Positions 61,033-64,000 of a stretch of DNA of 64,000 nt are shown piece by piece (positions within the stretch are counted from its first letter, which is position 1; every line of letters starts with the position of its first letter). Source of the DNA: Actinomyces sp. oral taxon 897 (GTDB taxonomy: Bacteria > Actinomycetota > Actinomycetes > Actinomycetales > Actinomycetaceae). The notes beneath the pieces were generated by a model. The model was not told where the DNA came from. It made no database searches and worked only from the letters and a program-made list of their open reading frames with translations. The translations under genes were made by a program, and so were the position numbers. The stretch is from positions 124,001-188,000 of the forward strand of contig NZ_CP027236.1 in assembly GCF_002999235.1 (NCBI RefSeq), written 5' to 3'.

Positions 61033-62997
61033 TCAGTCGAGCTGCTCCAGGCTCCGCACCCAGGCGGAGCGGACAGGGTTGGCGTCGGCCATGAGGACGT
61101 CGAAGCGCTCGTCGGCGATGTCAATGACCTCGCCCAGGGCCACCCTGGCCTCGCGGGCGGGTGAGGACTCCACCCTGGCCCAGCCCCGCGCCATGAGCGT
61201 CTCGCGGTTGGCCACCCGTGAGACGCACATGACCAGCGGGCGGGAGAACCTCTCGTGGTAGGCGGACCCCAGGGCGCGCAGCTCGGCCGCCTGGGCGTCG
61301 TCGAGCTCCCCCAGGGCCAGGGAGGCGGTGTCCATGTGCGCCTGCTGGTCGCCCCCGGGGGCGTCCTGGCTCAGGAGGAGGTCCACGATGTCGGTGTAGC
61401 CGGCCATGAGGGCCTCCTGCTCGGTGGGGGAGGCGGTCAGGACCACGTCCTCGAAGGCCTGGCGCAGCTCGGCCGCGGAGGTGAAGGGACGCTGCCCGGC
61501 CACGCGCTCAGCCGGCCAGGTGGCGCCCACGTACATGCTGCCGAAGGCCTCCACGAAGGTGGCCTGGTCCATGGCGTTGACCTCCTCCAGGCTCACCGCC
61601 CGGCCCCTGACCACGGCCACGTCCGGTCCCGCCTGGCGGCCGACGTGGAAGAAGAGCAGGTTGAGCACAATGGCGGTGATGGAGCCGATGGTCACCCCCG
61701 AGCCGAACAGGATGGCCAGCCAGTCGGGGACCATGGTGGCCATGTCCGGCTTGAAGGTCACCAGCAGGGCCAGGCCGATGGAGGTGGACACGATCGTGGC
61801 GTTGCGGTTGTCGTGCAGGTCGACCTTGGCCAGGGTCTGGAGGCCCACGACGGCGACGTTGGCGAACATCACCAGGCTCGCCCCGCCAATGACCGGTGTG
61901 GGGATGGCGGCGACGACGGCACCGGCCTTGGGCAGCACTCCCAGGACGATCATAATGGCGCCCGCGGCGGTGACCACCCAGCGGGACTTGACCTGCGTGA
62001 GGCGCACCAGGCCCACGTTCTGCGCGAAGCAGGTGTAGGGGAAGGAGTTCAGCACCCCGCCGAGCACGGTGGACAGCCCGTCGGCACGCAGGGCGGCGGC
62101 AATGTGCCGTGAGGTAATGCGCCTGCCCACGATCTCACCGGTGGCGAACACGTCCCCGGTGGTCTCCACGGCCGTGACTGCCATCACAATGAGCATGGAG
62201 ACAATACCGGTCAGGGGGAAGGCCGGTACGCCGAAGAAGAAGGGTGTGGTCACGCTCACGGCGTCGGCCTGGGACACCTGGGAGAAGTCGGTGTCTCCCA
62301 GCGCCCAGGCCACGGTGGTGGCGGCGACCAGGCCGACGAGGACCGAGATGGTCCCCATGAACCCCTTGAAGACCCTCTGGACGAGGACGATCGTGGCAAT
62401 GGTGCCCAGGGCGTACAGGAGGCCCTTGATGGTCAACCAGGCGACGTCGGACCTGCTGGAGCCCTGGGGGGCGTAGGTGCCCCAGTTGACAATGTCCCCG
62501 GCGGAGACGCTCAGCAGGGTGGTGCCCATGACGGTCAGGAGGGTGCCGGTGACCACCGGGGGGAAGAAGCGCAGCAGCCTGGCGAAGAAGGGCGCCGCGA
62601 GGAAGGTCGCCAGGCCGGCGACGATAATCGAGCCGTACATGGCGGCCAGGCCCGCGGTCCCACCCGCTCCCGGGGAGGCCGCCAGGCCGATGGCGATGAG
62701 CGGGGAGACGGCGGTGAAGGTGACGCCCTGGATGAGGGGCAGCCGCACCCCGATCCTGGGGCCGAGCCCGGCGGACTGGACGATGGTGGCAATGCCGCAG
62801 GTGAACAGGTCGGCGTTAATGAGGTGGATCGTGGTGGCGTCGTCCAGGCCCAGCCCCTGGGAGATGACCAGGGGGACGATCACGGCCCCGGCGTAGAAGG
62901 CCAGGACGTGCTGGACGGACAGGACCGCAAGACGCTTGACCGCCGGGACGGCGTCGACCGGATCCTTGACGGCGGGGGCCGCGGTGGGACGAGACAT
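61033..62997 (-). CDS. NCS2 purine permease fused to a UraD-like (OHCU decarboxylase) domain
   Basis: 654 residues. Residues about 20-465 are a nucleobase/ascorbate transporter with the 14-helix plan, the GVRLPLIQGVTFTAVSPLIAIG helix and the NAT signature QNVGLVRLTQ, closest to uric acid or xanthine permeases. Residues about 485-645 match OHCU decarboxylase (UraD): FVEAFGSMYVGATWPAERVAGQRPF, LRALGSAYHERFSRPLVMCVSR, ARVALGEVIDIADERFDVL. The catalytic HPDLAG motif is replaced by YTDIVD and the REQ motif is not preserved, so the domain may not be an active decarboxylase. No other purine gene is nearby. The fusion couples transport of urate or another purine to its breakdown or sensing. Confidence 0.88.
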   Translation of the reverse strand: MSRPTAAPAVKDPVDAVPAVKRLAVLSVQHVLAFYAGAVIVPLVISQGLGLDDATTIHLINADLFTCGIATIVQSAGLGPRIGVRLPLIQGVTFTAVSPLIAIGLAASPGAGGTAGLAAMYGSIIVAGLATFLAAPFFARLLRFFPPVVTGTLLTVMGTTLLSVSAGDIVNWGTYAPQGSSRSDVAWLTIKGLLYALGTIATIVLVQRVFKGFMGTISVLVGLVAATTVAWALGDTDFSQVSQADAVSVTTPFFFGVPAFPLTGIVSMLIVMAVTAVETTGDVFATGEIVGRRITSRHIAAALRADGLSTVLGGVLNSFPYTCFAQNVGLVRLTQVKSRWVVTAAGAIMIVLGVLPKAGAVVAAIPTPVIGGASLVMFANVAVVGLQTLAKVDLHDNRNATIVSTSIGLALLVTFKPDMATMVPDWLAILFGSGVTIGSITAIVLNLLFFHVGRQAGPDVAVVRGRAVSLEEVNAMDQATFVEAFGSMYVGATWPAERVAGQRPFTSAAELRQAFEDVVLTASPTEQEALMAGYTDIVDLLLSQDAPGGDQQAHMDTASLALGELDDAQAAELRALGSAYHERFSRPLVMCVSRVANRETLMARGWARVESSPAREARVALGEVIDIADERFDVLMADANPVRSAWVRSLEQLD

Positions 62998-63463
62998 AGG
63001 GCTTCCTTGTGGAGGAGCAGGAGGTTGACCACCGCATTCTCACCCTTGCGTGTGCTGTGGGTGAAGTCGTCGGCGCCGGGTGGGTGCGGACGGGCGCCGT
63101 GCGGGCCCTGCCGCAGGTCGGCGACCAGCTCGCGGTAGCCCTCTCCGCCCGTGGGCACCGTGCGGGCCCTGCCGCGGGGGCGGGGCCTGGGATTGAGGAG
63201 GCCTACTGCGAGCTGGCGGCCCGGCGGATCCTGTCGGGGCGGGGCCTGGGCCGCGAGGTGGTCCGCCGTCGGCACGGGCCCAGCTACGTGGACGGGGATC
63301 CGGGGGTGCGGCTCGAGCCCTCCTCGGGTGCCGAGCCCCCGGCTACGTGGACGGGATCCGGTAAGGCCCCGTCGTGGGGACGGGGCCCCTAAGGACGGCG
63401 ACGCCGGGGCCTGGCGCGGGCCCGCGGTGGGGGAGGGGAGCGGGGGTGTGCCATAGTTCCCCT
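62998..63463. repeat. 466-bp gap with 59-61-bp-spaced direct repeats
   Basis: CCGTGCGGGCCCTGCCGC starts at 63097 and 63158, 61 bp apart. GGGGCCTGGG recurs at 63182 and 63241 (59 bp) and GCTACGTGGACGGG at 63283 and 63342 (59 bp). A plus-strand frame from GTG 63009 to 63392 stays open but crosses these repeats and resembles no known protein. I do not call a gene here. Confidence 0.7.
63365..63387. terminator. GC hairpin upstream of the hydrolase gene
   Basis: GGCCCCGTC pairs with GACGGGGCC around a 5-nt loop. It has the form of an intrinsic terminator stem, but no gene clearly ends here. Confidence 0.35.
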
Positions 63464-64000
63464 GTGTCTGGTACCCCGGTACGTCCTACCCGCGACGACC
63501 TGCCCCGTCCTCCCTACGACAGCGCGACCGCCGCGGTCCTGGCCGCGCTCGAGCCGCTGGGCTTCTGGCGCGAGATGACCGTGGACAACCTCCCGGCCTG
63601 GCGCTCCCCCGTGGAGGACTCCCGGGCCGCCTTCCGCAGCGCCCACCCCGGGACCGACCTGACCGAGGACCACCTGACCTCCTTTGACGGCGTCGAGATA
63701 CCGGTAGCCGTCCTGCGCGACGGGGCGCGGGGGGCCGACGACGGGGCCCAGGGGGAGGGCCCGGCTACCGGCCGCCGCGGTGACCCCGGGCACGGTGGCG
63801 ACTCCAGGCACGGTGACCCCGGGCGCCGTGACGGCCTGCCAGCCCACAGGCCCGGTGACGGCCCACTGGCCCAGGATCCCGGTGGTGACGAGCCCGGTGA
63901 CGGCCTGCCGGCCCAGGGGCCCGGTGACGGCCTGCCGGCCCAGGAGCCCGGCCCGCTCTTTGTCTCCCTCCACGGGGGCGGGCTGGTCATGGGCAGCCGC
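63464..64000 (+). CDS. Alpha/beta hydrolase, HSL-like, N-terminal part (cut by window edge)
   Basis: 179 codons are inside the window, from GTG 63464. The frame ends with LFVSLHGGGLVMGSR, the HGGG oxyanion-hole motif of hormone-sensitive-lipase-type esterases, so the catalytic Ser, Asp and His must lie beyond the edge. Before it is a family-like cap region (YDSATAAVLAALEPLGFW, DGVEIPVAVLRDG). Between them lie about 65 residues of Gly/Asp/Pro/Arg-rich low complexity with repeats of PGDGLPAQ (a 27-bp DNA unit), unusual for this family, which normally runs from this strand directly into HGGG. No ribosome site is seen; CATAGT 7 bp upstream could give a leaderless mRNA. Confidence 0.75.
   Translation, partial: MSGTPVRPTRDDLPRPPYDSATAAVLAALEPLGFWREMTVDNLPAWRSPVEDSRAAFRSAHPGTDLTEDHLTSFDGVEIPVAVLRDGARGADDGAQGEGPATGRRGDPGHGGDSRHGDPGRRDGLPAHRPGDGPLAQDPGGDEPGDGLPAQGPGDGLPAQEPGPLFVSLHGGGLVMGSR

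Noticed and set aside
63009..63392. A 127-codon plus-strand gene between the purine permease and the hydrolase
   Set aside because: The frame crosses three repeat families and a hairpin, matches no known protein and has a doubtful start; more likely open by base composition.

Overview
The window comes from the chromosome of a high-GC Gram-positive bacterium, most likely an Actinomyces-like member of the Actinomycetaceae (inference). Reasons: very strong G/C preference at third codon positions, many GTG starts, a cysteine-free L32, an IMPACT/YigZ gene next to it, the tRNA / tig / clpP1-clpP2-clpX block, two FadD15-type acyl-CoA ligases, tandem L,D-transpeptidases, an IrtAB/YbtPQ-type transporter pair, and the order M23 peptidase - rpsB - tsf - pyrH - frr - cdsA - rlmN - DivIVA-like - dxr - rip. 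I see no insertion sequence, prophage, rRNA or cas gene.

Layout. 0-2 kb: 5' end of cysK (minus) behind a 17-residue cysteine-rich leader peptide, yigZ, rpmF, tRNA-Gly(TCC), tRNA-Pro(TGG). 2-12 kb: a small CxC protein, tig, then a minus-strand operon methyltransferase - ABC ATPase - binding lipoprotein - permease - cupin, then clpP1-clpP2-clpX and chorismate mutase. 12-21 kb: two tandem FadD15-like ligases (minus), an Aer-type PAS protein (plus), and archaeal-type valS (minus). 21-31 kb: two ECF transporter modules followed by a heterodimeric exporter-fold ABC pair, with a DtxR/IdeR-like box at the front and a Fur-family-like palindrome over an internal promoter; I read this as a metallophore or metal uptake locus. 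31-37 kb: proC, then trehalose utilisation (treC, a PTS EIIABC, a TreR-like repressor). 37-41 kb: two L,D-transpeptidases. 41.5-45 kb: gatCAB. 45.5-58 kb: M23 peptidase, the translation and envelope block, with a sodium:solute symporter and its small membrane partner inserted. 58.7-61 kb: NfeD and flotillin. 61-63 kb: an NCS2 purine permease fused to a degenerate OHCU-decarboxylase domain. 63.5-64 kb: 5' part of an alpha/beta hydrolase.

The genes fall into core growth functions (protein folding and turnover, aminoacylation, translation, isoprenoid and phospholipid precursors, site-2 proteolysis) interleaved with nutrient-uptake islands (sulfur, iron or another metal, trehalose, purines, sodium-coupled solutes). 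Several long intergenic gaps hold no gene but do hold direct repeats of about 16-27 bp spaced by close to 61 bp, with a different repeat sequence at each locus. These repeats, the metal-regulated ECF/IrtAB locus, the cysteine leader peptide and the permease-UraD fusion are the least ordinary things seen. All similarity statements come from reading motifs by eye; no database search was run.
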